64,000 nt of DNA from Pseudomonas sp. UBA5706 (GTDB lineage: Bacteria > Pseudomonadota > Gammaproteobacteria > Pseudomonadales > Pseudomonadaceae), in contig NZ_DIHC01000060.1 of assembly GCF_002419965.1 (NCBI RefSeq), forward strand, positions 1-64,000, in the 5' to 3' direction. The position numbers were made by a program, and so were the translations under genes. This document shows, piece after piece, positions 17,044-26,136 of this stretch. Position 1 is the stretch's first letter. Every line of letters begins with the position of its first letter. The notes below the pieces were generated by a model, which saw only the letters and a list, made by a program, of their open reading frames with translations, ran no database searches and had not been told where the DNA came from.

Positions 17044-17855
17044 CGTAGAAGCGCAGCTTGCTCGCAATCTGCCGGGAGCCGCAGCAAATGCTGAGCATGC
17101 GGTTTGTCTGATACAACCGAGGTAGCGGGTTTTACTGCCGCTTCGCGCCAGATCGCGAGCAAGCTGCGCTCCTACGCCCTCTGGGCAGAATCAAAAGCAG
17201 TGCGGCGCTCCTACGTCCTCTGGGCAGAATAAAAGCAGTGCGGTGACTTGCAGTACCTGTGCAAGCGCTCGCGTGGCTTTGCACCTCAATACGCAGGCTC
17301 TGTAGGAGCGCAGCTTGCTCGCGATCTGCCGGGAGCCGGCAGCAAATGCTGAGCATGCGGTTTGTCTGATACAGCCGAGGCAGCGGGTTTTACTGCCGCT
17401 TCGCGCCAGATCGCGAGCAAGCTGCGCTCCTACGCCCTCTGGGCAGAATCAAAAGCAGTGCAGCGATCTGCTTGTCTGTGCAAGCGCTCGCTTTTGCCTT
17501 GCGCGTCAATACGCAGGCTCTGTAGGAGCGCAGCTTGCTCGCGATCTGCCGGGAACCGGCAGCAAATGCTGAGCATGCGGTCTGTCTGATACAGCCGAGG
17601 CAGCGGGTTTTACTGCCGCTTCGCGCCAGATCGCGAGCAAGCTGCGCTCCTACGCCCTCTGGGCAGAATCAAAAGCAGTGCGGCGATCCTACGCCCCTGG
17701 GCAGAATCAAAAGCAGTGCGGCGATCCTACGCCCTTGGGCAGAATCAAAAGCAGTGCGGTGATCCTACGCCCTCTGGGCAGAATCAAAGCGGTGCGGTGA
17801 ATCGCAGTACCTGTGCAAGCGCTCGCTTTTGCCTTGCGCGTCAATACGCAGGCTC
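17044..17855. repeat. Tandem array of three REP-pair units inside the exopolysaccharide cluster
   Basis: Three direct copies lie at 17044-17300, 17301-17520 and 17521-17855. Each carries two inverted 27-nt REP arms (core GGAGCGCAGCTTGCTCGCGA) separated by 77-78 nt, e.g. 17302-17328 and 17407-17433, perfectly complementary in copies 2 and 3 and with two mismatches in copy 1. Each copy ends with a conserved segment CAATACGCAGGCTC. Copy lengths 257, 220 and 335 bp reflect 2, 1 and 4 internal 38-39-bp units. The rest of the 16990-18034 gap is unique sequence with no gene. Long frames run through the array only because the repeat lacks stops. Confidence 0.93.
17648..17801. repeat. 38-bp minisatellite within copy 3 of the REP array
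   Basis: Four units begin with TCCTACGCCC at 17648, 17687, 17725 and 17763, each containing GGGCAGAATCAAA and a GCGGTG or GCGGCG end. Equivalent positions in copies 1 and 2 hold two and one units. The near-identity of the units points to recent slippage or unequal recombination. Confidence 0.9.
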
Positions 17856-18034
17856 AGCAGGTGCACAGACCGATTTCAGCACCACCGATGATTATGGATA
17901 CACCCGCAGCGCTACACCGATCCACGTCTTGACCCCAGAACACCCCTTTCATGTCCGCATCAAGAGCGCCCCACTCATCCAGGACGCTGCCGGATCTACG
18001 CACGACCCATTCCATTTTCAACAGGTCGACCACA

Positions 18035-19156
18035 ATGATTGTGATCAATGCACGTTTTCTGACCCAAGAATTGCGCGGCGTACAACGCTTTGCAGAACAG
18101 ACCTGTCTGGCGCTCAAAGAACTGCGTGACGATCTGGTATTCGTCGCCCCCCACGACATCAAGATGCACGACACCGCCCGCGCGCTGAACGTGCAATGCA
18201 TCGGCAGCCGCACCGGCCATTTGTGGGAGCAACTGGATCTGCCGCTCTACCTGCGTCGCCAGGGCAACCCGCTGCTGATTTCGTTATGCAGCACCGCCCC
18301 CCTGTTTTACGGCAATCAGATCGCGACCCACCACGACGTCACCTACGTGCGCCACCCGGAAAGCTATACCCGAGCATTTCGCCTGCTGTACCGCACCATG
18401 ACACCGATCATGCTCTCGCGAATCAAGGCGCTGCTCACGGTCAGCAACTTTTCCAAAGGCGAGATTTCGCAATTCTACGACTACCCGGAAAAGAAGATTT
18501 TCGTTGTGCCCAACGCGGTCAGTGGCGCCTTTCAGCCCGGCCCGCCGCTCACGAATCAAGCGCACTACCTGCTGGCGGTGTCCTCCCCCAGCGCGCACAA
18601 GAATTTTAGCCGGATGATCCAGGCATTCCTGATGCTGCGCGGCCACGACGACCTGCAACTGCATATCGTCGGCGGAGCCAGCGACGTGTTCGCCGACGAC
18701 AACCTGCAACGCCTGGCCAGCCGCGACCCACGCATCCGTTTTCTGGGCCGCCTGAGCGACGAGCAATTGATTGAACAATATCAGGGCGCTACCGCATTCA
18801 TCTTTCCTTCGCTGTATGAAGGCTTCGGCATTCCGCCGCTCGAAGCGCAAGCCTGCGGTTGTCCGGTGTTGGCGGCCAATGCGGCGTCCATTCCGGAAGT
18901 GCTGCAGGCCAGTGCGTTGTACTTCGACCCGATAGACGTCACGCACATGACCGCGGCCATGGAACGCATTCTCACGGACCTGCCGCTGCGTCAGTCCCTG
19001 CGCCGGCGTGGCCTGAACAACGTGGCGCGGTTTTCCTGGGACGAATCGGCGCGTCGGGTTTCACAGCGCATCGACACCCTGCTCAACCACCCCAAGGACC
19101 GCCGAACCAGCACCGGCAACGACGCGCTGCGCCGTGAATCCTCCAGCAAGCTTTGA
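18035..19156 (+). CDS. GT4-family glycosyltransferase
   Basis: 373-residue GT-B enzyme starting MIVINARFLTQELRGVQRFAE, the opening of the mannosyl/rhamnosyl-transferase-like GT4 branch, in which the RGVQR loop binds near the donor. The C-terminal domain has LLAVSSPSAHKNF, IRFLGRLSDEQL and the E-x7-E motif YEGFGIPPLEAQACG. The ATG at 18035 is chosen because family sequence begins there; upstream the frame runs back into repeat-derived sequence. The ribosome-binding site is weak (CAGGTCGACCACA). It follows the REP array, so its expression depends on read-through or a promoter in 17856-18034. Confidence 0.83.
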   Translation: MIVINARFLTQELRGVQRFAEQTCLALKELRDDLVFVAPHDIKMHDTARALNVQCIGSRTGHLWEQLDLPLYLRRQGNPLLISLCSTAPLFYGNQIATHHDVTYVRHPESYTRAFRLLYRTMTPIMLSRIKALLTVSNFSKGEISQFYDYPEKKIFVVPNAVSGAFQPGPPLTNQAHYLLAVSSPSAHKNFSRMIQAFLMLRGHDDLQLHIVGGASDVFADDNLQRLASRDPRIRFLGRLSDEQLIEQYQGATAFIFPSLYEGFGIPPLEAQACGCPVLAANAASIPEVLQASALYFDPIDVTHMTAAMERILTDLPLRQSLRRRGLNNVARFSWDESARRVSQRIDTLLNHPKDRRTSTGNDALRRESSSKL

Positions 19157-19165
19157 GGCATGCCC

Positions 19166-20206
19166 ATGAAACGTTTGGCCTATCTCGACGCATTGCGTGG
19201 CATCGCCGCGCTGATGGTGGTGTTCACTCACCTGTTTGGGCCGGTCATCGGTCATGTCTGGGTGTTCGACTACCTGATCGATCCAGGCAAGCTTGGGGTG
19301 CTGTGGTTTTTCATGATCAGCGGCGTGGTGATTCCCTACAGCCTCAAGCCCGGCCCGGACGGTGCGCAGCGTTTTCTGATCTCGCGGTTCATGCGCCTGT
19401 ATCCGGCCTATTGGGTGTCGCTGCTGATTTTCGTGATCATGCTCAAACTGACCGGCGCTGCACTGCCCTCAGTCGCGCAGATCGTCGCCAACATCACCAT
19501 GGTGCAGGCAGCACTGGGATTCGACGATGTGATCGGCCTGTACTGGACGCTGTTCATCGAACTGGTGTTCTACGGGCTGTGCCTGGCGCTGTTCATCAGC
19601 GGCAAACTGTATAACCAGACGACGCGCGCGCGCTGCTCGCTGGCGTTTTTGCTGATGGCACTGGCCATGGCCGTGGTGCGCGCGGTCAGCGAGCGCAAGC
19701 TGCCGGTGGCGCTGCCGCTGGCGCTGGCGCTGATGTTCTTCGGTTCGATCTGGCGCCAATGGCTGCTGGCCGAGCACAGCAAGGAATTGACGCGCAACCT
19801 GAAGATGCTGTTGATCGCCTTCGTCGTGATCCTGCCACCGACGCTGATCATGGCGTACAGCCAGGATATGGGCACCGGGGAAACCTGGGGGCGCTACTGC
19901 TTCACTTACGCGCTGGCCATCAGCAGCTTCCTGTTGCTGACCCGCAGCGTGCGCCTGAGTCATCCGGCGCTGGTCTGGCTCGGCGCGGTCAGCTATTCGC
20001 TGTACCTGCTACACCCTTCGATGTTGATGCTTGCCGAGTTTGTCCTGGGGGGCACCGGCGCGTCGCCGCTGATCATCGCGACGCTTGCCACTTTGCTGAC
20101 CCTGGGCGCCGCTCATTTGTGCTTTCGCTACATCGAGTCGCCTTTCATTCAGCTTGGAAAACGCCTCAACAATCGCAAGGCCAAGACGCAAACCATCAGC
20201 GTCTAA
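19166..20206 (+). CDS. Membrane acyltransferase 3 family protein
   Basis: Inner-membrane acyltransferase with about ten membrane segments in 346 residues. The N-terminal motif RLAYLDALRGIAALMVVFTH includes the conserved Arg-Gly and His of the acyltransferase-3 family (OafA/WecH/PslL type). It most likely adds O-acetyl or another acyl group to the polysaccharide. A GAGG seven nt before the ATG at 19166 favours this start over an ATG two codons earlier. It is not a Wzy polymerase: the family signature is clear and no large periplasmic loop of the Wzy type is visible. Confidence 0.85.
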   Translation: MKRLAYLDALRGIAALMVVFTHLFGPVIGHVWVFDYLIDPGKLGVLWFFMISGVVIPYSLKPGPDGAQRFLISRFMRLYPAYWVSLLIFVIMLKLTGAALPSVAQIVANITMVQAALGFDDVIGLYWTLFIELVFYGLCLALFISGKLYNQTTRARCSLAFLLMALAMAVVRAVSERKLPVALPLALALMFFGSIWRQWLLAEHSKELTRNLKMLLIAFVVILPPTLIMAYSQDMGTGETWGRYCFTYALAISSFLLLTRSVRLSHPALVWLGAVSYSLYLLHPSMLMLAEFVLGGTGASPLIIATLATLLTLGAAHLCFRYIESPFIQLGKRLNNRKAKTQTISV

Positions 20207-20297
20207 CGTCATGCCTGCGTCATAACAACCGCTCAGGACGCCCGTGCGAACATCGCTTCGCGCGACGGGTGCCTTCGAGCCGCCTGCAGAGAATTCC

Positions 20298-21521
20298 ATG
20301 AAAATTGCAATCGTCCACGACTGGCTGGTGACGTACGCCGGTGCCGAACGGGTTTTGGCATCGCTTCTTAAAATCTGGCCCGAGGCGGATCTGTTCTCCG
20401 TCATCGACTTCCTCAGCGACCAGGACCGCGCGCAACTGGGCGGCAAAGTGGCCACCACCACCTTCATCCAGCGCCTGCCCAAGGCCCGCACCAAGTACCA
20501 ACGCTACCTGCCGCTGATGCCGATGGCCATCGAGCAACTGGACCTGTCCGGTTACGACCTGATCATCAGCAGCAGCCACGCAGTGGCCAAAGGCGTGCTG
20601 TGCGGCCCTGACCAGTTGCACATCAGCTACGTGCATTCACCGATCCGCTACGCGTGGGACCTGCAGCACCAGTACCTGAAAGAAGCCAACATGAACACCG
20701 GCCTGAAGGGCAAAGTGGCGCGGATGATCCTGCACTACATGCGCATGTGGGATCAGCGCACGGCTGCCGGGGTTGATGACTTCATCGCCAACTCGCACTT
20801 CATCGGCGCACGCATTACCAAGTCCTACCGGCGCGAATCCACGGTGATCTACCCACCGGTGGATACACGGGGTTTCTCGATCCAGGAAGACAAGCAGGAT
20901 TACTACTTCACCGCATCACGCATGGTGCCGTACAAACGCATGCCGATGATCATCCAAGCCTTCGCCGCCATGCCAGACAAGCGCCTGGTGGTGGTCGGGG
21001 ACGGGCCGGAAATGGAAAAAGCCAAGGCCGCGGCCGCCCATGCACCGAACATCACCTTGCTGGGTTATCAACCGTTCGCAGTGCTGCAAGAGCACATGCG
21101 CAATGCCAAGGCGTTCGTGTTCGCCGCCGAAGAAGACTTCGGCATCAGTCCCGTTGAAGCACAAGCCTGCGGTACGCCGGTTATCGCCTTTGGCAAGGGC
21201 GGTGTGGTGGAGACGGTCTGCGGCCTGGAACACCCGCAACCGACCGGGGTGTTCTATCAGGAGCAGAGCACGGCGTCGCTGATCGAGGCTGTTGAAACCT
21301 TCGAGGCCTCGCACGGGCGCATCACCGCCCAGGCGTGCCGGGCCAATGCCGAGCGTTTCAGCGAGGCGCGCTTCGAACAGGAAATACGTCAATTCGTCGA
21401 ATCGCGTCTCAGCGCCTCGCGCCAGTCCCGTCAGCCCATGCCCTACCGAGCGCCTCAAGTCGCTCCAAGCCTGGTTGCCAGCGACCTGACCGCCCGCGTT
21501 GTTCCGATCAAATCAGTCTGA
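20298..21521 (+). CDS. GT4-family glycosyltransferase
   Basis: 407-residue GT-B enzyme. The start MKIAIVHDWLVTYAGAERVL is the hallmark of a GT4 subgroup found in many polysaccharide loci, with the AGAERV loop contacting the donor. The C-terminal domain shows YYFTASRMVPYKRM, VVVGDGPEM and the E-x7-E motif AEEDFGISPVEAQACGTP. The last 35 residues are a low-complexity Ser/Gln/Pro tail unlike the catalytic part. It lies 13 nt before wcaJ. Donor sugar unknown; relatives are annotated as mannosyltransferases. Confidence 0.85.
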   Translation: MKIAIVHDWLVTYAGAERVLASLLKIWPEADLFSVIDFLSDQDRAQLGGKVATTTFIQRLPKARTKYQRYLPLMPMAIEQLDLSGYDLIISSSHAVAKGVLCGPDQLHISYVHSPIRYAWDLQHQYLKEANMNTGLKGKVARMILHYMRMWDQRTAAGVDDFIANSHFIGARITKSYRRESTVIYPPVDTRGFSIQEDKQDYYFTASRMVPYKRMPMIIQAFAAMPDKRLVVVGDGPEMEKAKAAAAHAPNITLLGYQPFAVLQEHMRNAKAFVFAAEEDFGISPVEAQACGTPVIAFGKGGVVETVCGLEHPQPTGVFYQEQSTASLIEAVETFEASHGRITAQACRANAERFSEARFEQEIRQFVESRLSASRQSRQPMPYRAPQVAPSLVASDLTARVVPIKSV

Positions 21522-21534
21522 GCGAGCCTAAAAC

Positions 21535-22947
21535 ATGAGCACACCCCTTCGCGGCATCCTGCATGCTCATCAATCCTCCTTGTCCGTCGCGCACCGTTTG
21601 CTCGATCTGGCCGTCATCGCTATTGCCGGCTACAGCATCACCGTGCTCACCGGCTCCCCGATGGGCACCGAAGCCTGGATGCAGATCCTGCTGGCAGCCG
21701 TGGCGTTCCACTGGCTGGCCGAATACCACCAGCTCTACGGTTCGTGGCGCGGCGAACGCATCGTGCGCGAACTGTTAAAGGTCGCCAATTACTGGGGACT
21801 GGCGTTCGTCCTGCTGCTGTCCGTGGATTATCTGCTGCTGCACCCGGATAACCTTGCCGATGACTCACAGATGGCCTGGTTCGCCACTACCCTGATGGCG
21901 CTGTGCGGTTACCGCCTGGCCATTCGCAGCCTGTTGCACACCTTGCGCAGCCGTGGTTTCAACGCACGGCGCGTGGCGATCGTCGGCACCGGTCATTGCG
22001 GCGAGCGTCTGGCGATGTCGATCGAAAGCGCGCCGTGGATGGGCCTGGACCTGCTGGGCTTCTACGACGAAACCCCGGAGCAGATGGACCTGGCGCGGAT
22101 CGGCCGTCGCATCCCGGTGCTGGGCGACCTGGACCAACTGATCGCCGACGCTCGCGACGGCAAGATCGACAAGGTCTACATCACCTTGACCCTGGGCGCC
22201 CAAGCGCGCCTGCAAGAGCTGATCACAGGCTTGAGCGACACCACCGCGTCGGTTTACGTGATCCCGGATGTGTTCATGTTCGAGTTGCTCCACGCCCGCA
22301 GCGAAAGCATCAATGGACTGCCGAGCATCAGCATTTTCGACTCGCCCATGGACGGTGCCTGGAGCATGGTCAAACGCGTCGAGGACATCGTGCTGTCGAG
22401 CCTGATCCTCGCCATGATCGCCCTGCCGCTGTTGCTGATTGCCTTGGCAATCAAGTTCACATCAAAAGGACCGGTGCTGTTTCGTCAGCGCCGCTACGGG
22501 CTGGACGGACGACCGATCATGGTCTGGAAATTCCGCAGCATGAGCGTTCAGGAAAACGGCGACGTGGTGAACCAGGCCACGCGCAACGACAGCCGGATCA
22601 CACCTTTGGGCGCATTGCTGCGGCGCACCTCGCTGGACGAGTTGCCGCAGTTTTTCAACGTACTGCGCGGCGAGATGTCGATCGTCGGTCCGCGCCCCCA
22701 CGCGGTGGCGCACAACGAGCAATATAGAAAGCAGGTGTCAGGCTACATGCTGCGACACAAGGTCAAGCCGGGCATTACCGGCTGGGCGCAGATCAACGGC
22801 TGGCGTGGCGAGACCGACACGCTGGACAAGATGCAGAAACGCGTGGAATTCGACCTGCAGTACATCGAGCACTGGTCGGTCTGGCTGGACCTGAAAATCA
22901 TCCTGCTGACGCTCTTCAAAGGCTTCGTCAACAAGAATGCCTTCTAA
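21535..22947 (+). CDS. wcaJ: Undecaprenyl-phosphate glucose phosphotransferase (WcaJ-like)
   Basis: Initiating enzyme that transfers a hexose-1-phosphate, usually glucose, to undecaprenyl phosphate in the inner membrane. The 470-residue product has four or five N-terminal membrane segments (to about residue 115), a CoA-binding-like domain (VAIVGTGHCGERLAMS near 140) and one more hydrophobic segment near 285. The C-terminal phosphotransferase domain contains KFRSM, RTSLDELPQFFNVLRGEMS, GPRPHAV and the family ending FKGFVNKNAF. It primes the repeat unit for the glycosyltransferases of this locus. Length and motifs match WcaJ/CpsE. Confidence 0.93.
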   Translation: MSTPLRGILHAHQSSLSVAHRLLDLAVIAIAGYSITVLTGSPMGTEAWMQILLAAVAFHWLAEYHQLYGSWRGERIVRELLKVANYWGLAFVLLLSVDYLLLHPDNLADDSQMAWFATTLMALCGYRLAIRSLLHTLRSRGFNARRVAIVGTGHCGERLAMSIESAPWMGLDLLGFYDETPEQMDLARIGRRIPVLGDLDQLIADARDGKIDKVYITLTLGAQARLQELITGLSDTTASVYVIPDVFMFELLHARSESINGLPSISIFDSPMDGAWSMVKRVEDIVLSSLILAMIALPLLLIALAIKFTSKGPVLFRQRRYGLDGRPIMVWKFRSMSVQENGDVVNQATRNDSRITPLGALLRRTSLDELPQFFNVLRGEMSIVGPRPHAVAHNEQYRKQVSGYMLRHKVKPGITGWAQINGWRGETDTLDKMQKRVEFDLQYIEHWSVWLDLKIILLTLFKGFVNKNAF

Positions 22948-23106
22948 AAATCTGCCAATAACAACGACTTTGCTGCAGCCGACGGGCGCGAGGGGAGGTG
23001 CATAGGTGCGTGAAATAACGTGATCCGATGTTCGGTGTGAGTAAGGGAAGCAAAGAAATCACTGCGGTGCCAGTACGCACCTATTAGGATTAGAAGGAAC
23101 ATTCAT

Positions 23107-24189
23107 ATGAAAGTAACGTTAGCGGTCGTGCTGCTTTCCAGTCTGGTGTTGCAAGGCTGCGCATTCGCCCCGGGTCAATACATGTCACTGAGTGATGTCA
23201 CCGATAAAGACCCGGACGGGCCGGCGGTGACCCTGGTCAATATCACCCCGGCCACCCTGGCCCAGCAGCAGAAGACTGCCGCCTCCCAGGCCAAGCCGTT
23301 GCCACCTGAGTTGCTGAGCTACAAAACCCCTGAATACGTGGTCGGACCGGGCGACGCCCTGTTGGTCACGGTGTTCGAACACCCTGAGCTGACCGCGCCA
23401 GGATCCCAAGAGCAACTGGACGCCAACAGCCGGGAAGTGCTCAACGACGGCACCGTGTTCTTCCCGTATGTCGGCCGTATCCAGGCCGGTGGCAAGACCG
23501 TTTCACAGATTCGCGACCAGCTGCGCATGGGCTTGCTGCCGCAGTACACCGAGGTCAAGGTCGACGTCAAAGTGTTGCGTTACAACAGCCAGCGCATTCT
23601 GCTGTCCGGTGCATTCAAGGCGCCAGGGCCACAACCTATCACCAATATTCCGCTGAGCCTGGTTCAGGCCATCAGCACCGCCGGCCTGGACCTGACCGAC
23701 GCCAACCTGGCGGGTCTGACGCTGCGTCGTGACGGCAAGGATTACGTGATCGACGTCGACTCGCTTAATCGCAAGGATTCGCAACTGAGCAAGATCTACC
23801 TCAAGGACGGCGATTACCTGCACCTGAACAGTAATTCGAAGAACAAGATCTATGTACTGGGCGAAGTGTTGAACCCGCAAGTGATCTCGTTCAGCACCAC
23901 CAGCGTAACGCTGCTCGAAGCCCTCGGCACTTCTGGCGGGTTGAGCCCGGAAGCGGCTGACGGTGAAGCGGTGTATGTGATTCGCGCACAGGATGCGACG
24001 CACTCGGCGACGGTCTACCACCTCAATGCCAAGAAGCCGACTGCTTACGTGTTGGCCAAGGGTTTCGAGTTGACGGCGCAGGACGTGGTGTATGTCGGCC
24101 CAGCCAATATCACCCGGTGGAGCCGTTATGTGAGCCAGTTGCTGGGTTCGAACAACATTGTTCAGACCGGCGCAATGTTTAGGCACTGA
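23107..24189 (+). CDS. wza: Polysaccharide export lipoprotein (Wza-like)
   Basis: Outer-membrane lipoprotein that forms the export channel and docks on Wzc. The 360-residue product has a lipobox LVLQGC with Cys18, a Poly_export/SLBB layout (YVVGPGDALLVTVFEHPEL near residue 78, FFPYVGRIQAGGKT near 118, then repeated SLBB segments KIYVLGEVLNPQ) and a C-terminal amphipathic stretch WSRYVSQLLG, as in E. coli Wza. It is the last gene of the locus, followed by a strong terminator. The 159-bp gap before it could hold its own promoter. A GAAGGAAC ribosome-binding site precedes the ATG. Confidence 0.93.
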   Translation: MKVTLAVVLLSSLVLQGCAFAPGQYMSLSDVTDKDPDGPAVTLVNITPATLAQQQKTAASQAKPLPPELLSYKTPEYVVGPGDALLVTVFEHPELTAPGSQEQLDANSREVLNDGTVFFPYVGRIQAGGKTVSQIRDQLRMGLLPQYTEVKVDVKVLRYNSQRILLSGAFKAPGPQPITNIPLSLVQAISTAGLDLTDANLAGLTLRRDGKDYVIDVDSLNRKDSQLSKIYLKDGDYLHLNSNSKNKIYVLGEVLNPQVISFSTTSVTLLEALGTSGGLSPEAADGEAVYVIRAQDATHSATVYHLNAKKPTAYVLAKGFELTAQDVVYVGPANITRWSRYVSQLLGSNNIVQTGAMFRH

Positions 24190-24247
24190 CAACAGCGTTG
24201 AACATGTCGCTTTGAGCGATGAGTTAGATGCAAGCGTGAAAATAGAG

Positions 24248-24283
24248 AATCCTCGCAGCGTGTTGGCTGCGGGGATTTTTTTT
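24248..24283 (+). terminator. Intrinsic terminator ending the exopolysaccharide operon
   Basis: A 12-bp stem (AATCCTCGCAGC at 24248-24259 with 24266-24277, one G-U pair) and a 6-nt loop are followed by a run of eight T. It is 59 nt after the wza stop. Confidence 0.88.
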
Positions 24284-24371
24284 GTCCGGCGTTTGGGATG
24301 CGGGGTTGGAGTGCGCATCTGTTATCAGCTGGTGCTGGTCAGGGTCCGGCGCGTAGGACGGCCACCGCTCA

Positions 24372-24399
24372 TTGCCGGGCAACAACTGTTGCCCGGCAA
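24372..24399. repeat. Perfect 13-bp inverted repeat with 2-nt spacer
   Basis: TTGCCGGGCAACA (24372-24384) and its exact complement (24387-24399) are separated by AC. There is no T-run, so it is more like a protein-binding palindrome or a mobile hairpin than a terminator. It sits in the 436-bp gap between wza and the flavin-reductase gene, where nothing else is seen apart from the operon terminator. Confidence 0.6.
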
Positions 24400-24625
24400 A
24401 CAGTAAATCAACACATGCAAGCTTTCCTGCCGTTTCGACCGACTCTATTCTTCAGCGCTTCGGCCTGCAGCCATTGCATTTGCTATACCACCCGTTGATC
24501 GGCAACGCTGGCACGCATGCTGCTTTGAAGCTGTCACAAGGTCTATCCGCCCACTCAATTTCGCGTCGAACGCGACCTGCAGAGTGCGCTCAGCACTCCG
24601 GGTGCCGACCTCAAGGAATCACAGC

Positions 24626-25207
24626 ATGTTGGTAGTTTCAATCTCAGGCAGCCCGTCCACCCGCTCACGCTCGGGCGTCGTGCTCAAGCACGCGGCGCAA
24701 TGGCTCGCCGATCGTGGCGTGGACGTCAAGGCCGTACGCATTCAGGACTTCGATGCAGAGGATCTGCTGTACGCACGCTTCGACAGCCCGCAAGTGGTGG
24801 CCTTCATCGACGCCGTGGCTCGGGCCGACGGTCTATTGATCGGCACACCGGTCTACAAGGCTTCGTTCTCCGGCGCGCTGAAAACCCTGCTCGACCTGCT
24901 GCCCGAGCGTTCCTTGCACGGCAAGGTGGTCTTGCCCCTGGCCACCGGCGGCAGCATCGCTCACATGCTGGCGGTCGATTACGCGCTCAAGCCTGTACTG
25001 TCAGCGCTCAAATGTCAGGAAGTGCTGCATGGCGTGTTCGCCATCGACAGCCAGATCAGCTACGGCGACAACGAACTGGGGGGCGATCTGGATGAGCTGT
25101 TGACCCAGCGCCTGCATGACGGGCTGGACCATTTCCTGCTGGGCCTGCAACATCGCAACAATGCGCGGCATAAAGAAGCGGGCGGGCATTTGAAGCTGGC
25201 CCTTTGA
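24626..25207 (+). CDS. ssuE: NADPH-dependent FMN reductase (SsuE-like)
   Basis: Flavodoxin-fold reductase of 193 residues that supplies reduced FMN to a monooxygenase, classically the alkanesulfonate monooxygenase SsuD. It begins LVVSISGSPSTRSRSG, the FMN-phosphate loop, followed by GLLIGTPVYKASFSGALK and LPLATGGSIAHMLAVDYALKPVL, all typical of SsuE. TCAAGGAATC is a good ribosome-binding site and fixes the ATG at 24626. The usual ssuADCB genes are not next to it in this window, so the partner monooxygenase lies elsewhere or the gene serves another one. Confidence 0.85.
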   Translation: MLVVSISGSPSTRSRSGVVLKHAAQWLADRGVDVKAVRIQDFDAEDLLYARFDSPQVVAFIDAVARADGLLIGTPVYKASFSGALKTLLDLLPERSLHGKVVLPLATGGSIAHMLAVDYALKPVLSALKCQEVLHGVFAIDSQISYGDNELGGDLDELLTQRLHDGLDHFLLGLQHRNNARHKEAGGHLKLAL

Positions 25208-25249
25208 AGAGGCGGCAAGCGATGCGCCTCACGCGCAAGCAATCCAGCC

Positions 25250-25282
25250 GGGTAAGCCTCGCTTGCCGCTTGAGGCTTACCC
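25250..25282. terminator. Hairpin after the flavin reductase gene
   Basis: Perfect 11-nt arms GGGTAAGCCTC (25250-25260) and 25272-25282 enclose an 11-nt loop. There is no T-run, so it may be a Rho-independent terminator of low strength or an unrelated repeat. The rest of the 381-bp gap (25208-25588) shows nothing recognisable. Confidence 0.4.
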
Positions 25283-25588
25283 GCGCAGCAAGGGATACAA
25301 CGACAGCATCAACCACGCACCATCCCCGTGTTGAACAGCCGCAACCACAGCGGATCACGCAGCACACTGCGCAGCAACGCTGAACCGCGCCCACGTGACC
25401 AGAGCCGGCAGGTTAACGACGCCGAATACCAACGGTGGATGTGTGATTTTCAGCCGTCACGCTATAGAAAGCCCGAGGACAGGCACCTGGAAAAAGACGC
25501 TGACGTTGACCATACAGCGCCATAAGCGCTGCGGTTCTCATAAAACTGTTAAATCAGGGCAATCAATGGAGCGACCCGACGCGGGTGA

Positions 25589-25864
25589 TCAGCCTTGGCG
25601 CGCTTTGCTGAATGCGCTGATTTCGACGTTGATTTCACCACGGTTATCGAACTCGTGAGCCCGTTGCAGTTGAGGCTGGGCCATCAACTGCGCCTTGCGG
25701 GCCTGATAAGCGTCGTAGGACAAGCTGCGACGGTTCAAGTCTTCAAGGGCCAGTTGATGGGTTTCTTCAGGGGAGTAAGGGCGCAGCTCGGGATGATTGC
25801 CAGCCGCACAGCCGGAAACGACAACGGCTGAAAGCAACATGGCAAAGGCAAGAAGACGGTTCAT
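25589..25864 (-). CDS. Small predicted lipoprotein
   Basis: 91-residue product with lipobox VVSGC (Cys19) after a hydrophobic stretch, then a charged, likely helical mature part (ETHQLALEDLNRRSLSYDAYQARKAQLMAQ). The ATG at 25864 is preceded by GGGAGGCT-type sequence on its strand (GGAGGCTCC), a good site; the frame runs 13 residues further without sense. No named domain is recognised. It stands alone between the flavin reductase and the permease gene, with a 272-bp gap upstream in which I see nothing. Confidence 0.65.
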   Translation of the reverse strand: MNRLLAFAMLLSAVVVSGCAAGNHPELRPYSPEETHQLALEDLNRRSLSYDAYQARKAQLMAQPQLQRAHEFDNRGEINVEISAFSKARQG

Positions 25865-26136
25865 GGGAGCCTCCGAATCGGCTCGTCTCTGGAATGCAGC
25901 CAAGGCTACGCCTCTGCGTTTTCCAGCTGAAATCAGTCGTCTTGATAGTGGCTATCGGTGTTGCACAAACGCCGGGGGCGCGCAGCGGCGTCCACGGCGT
26001 ACCGCCTACCTGTGGAACGTTGCGCAGGTTACGCCACTGGTGAAGGCGGTGCAGCGGTCACGCCGCACTCCCCCCGTCCCACAGCTCGCCAGTGCCTAAA
26101 GCGCCCAAAGGGTCGCGTATCAGGCCATGGGGCGGC

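Noticed and set aside
17315..17762. Open frames running through the tandem array
   Set aside because: They exist only because the repeat lacks stops in some frames; there is no start context and the peptide repeats itself with the DNA.
17044..17855. Possible CRISPR array
   Set aside because: Repeats are 220-335 bp tandem copies and 38-bp units with no unique spacers; no cas genes are present.
19166..20206. Acyltransferase-3 gene considered as the missing Wzy
   Set aside because: The N-terminal LDALRGIAALMVVFTH signature places it firmly in the acyltransferase family.
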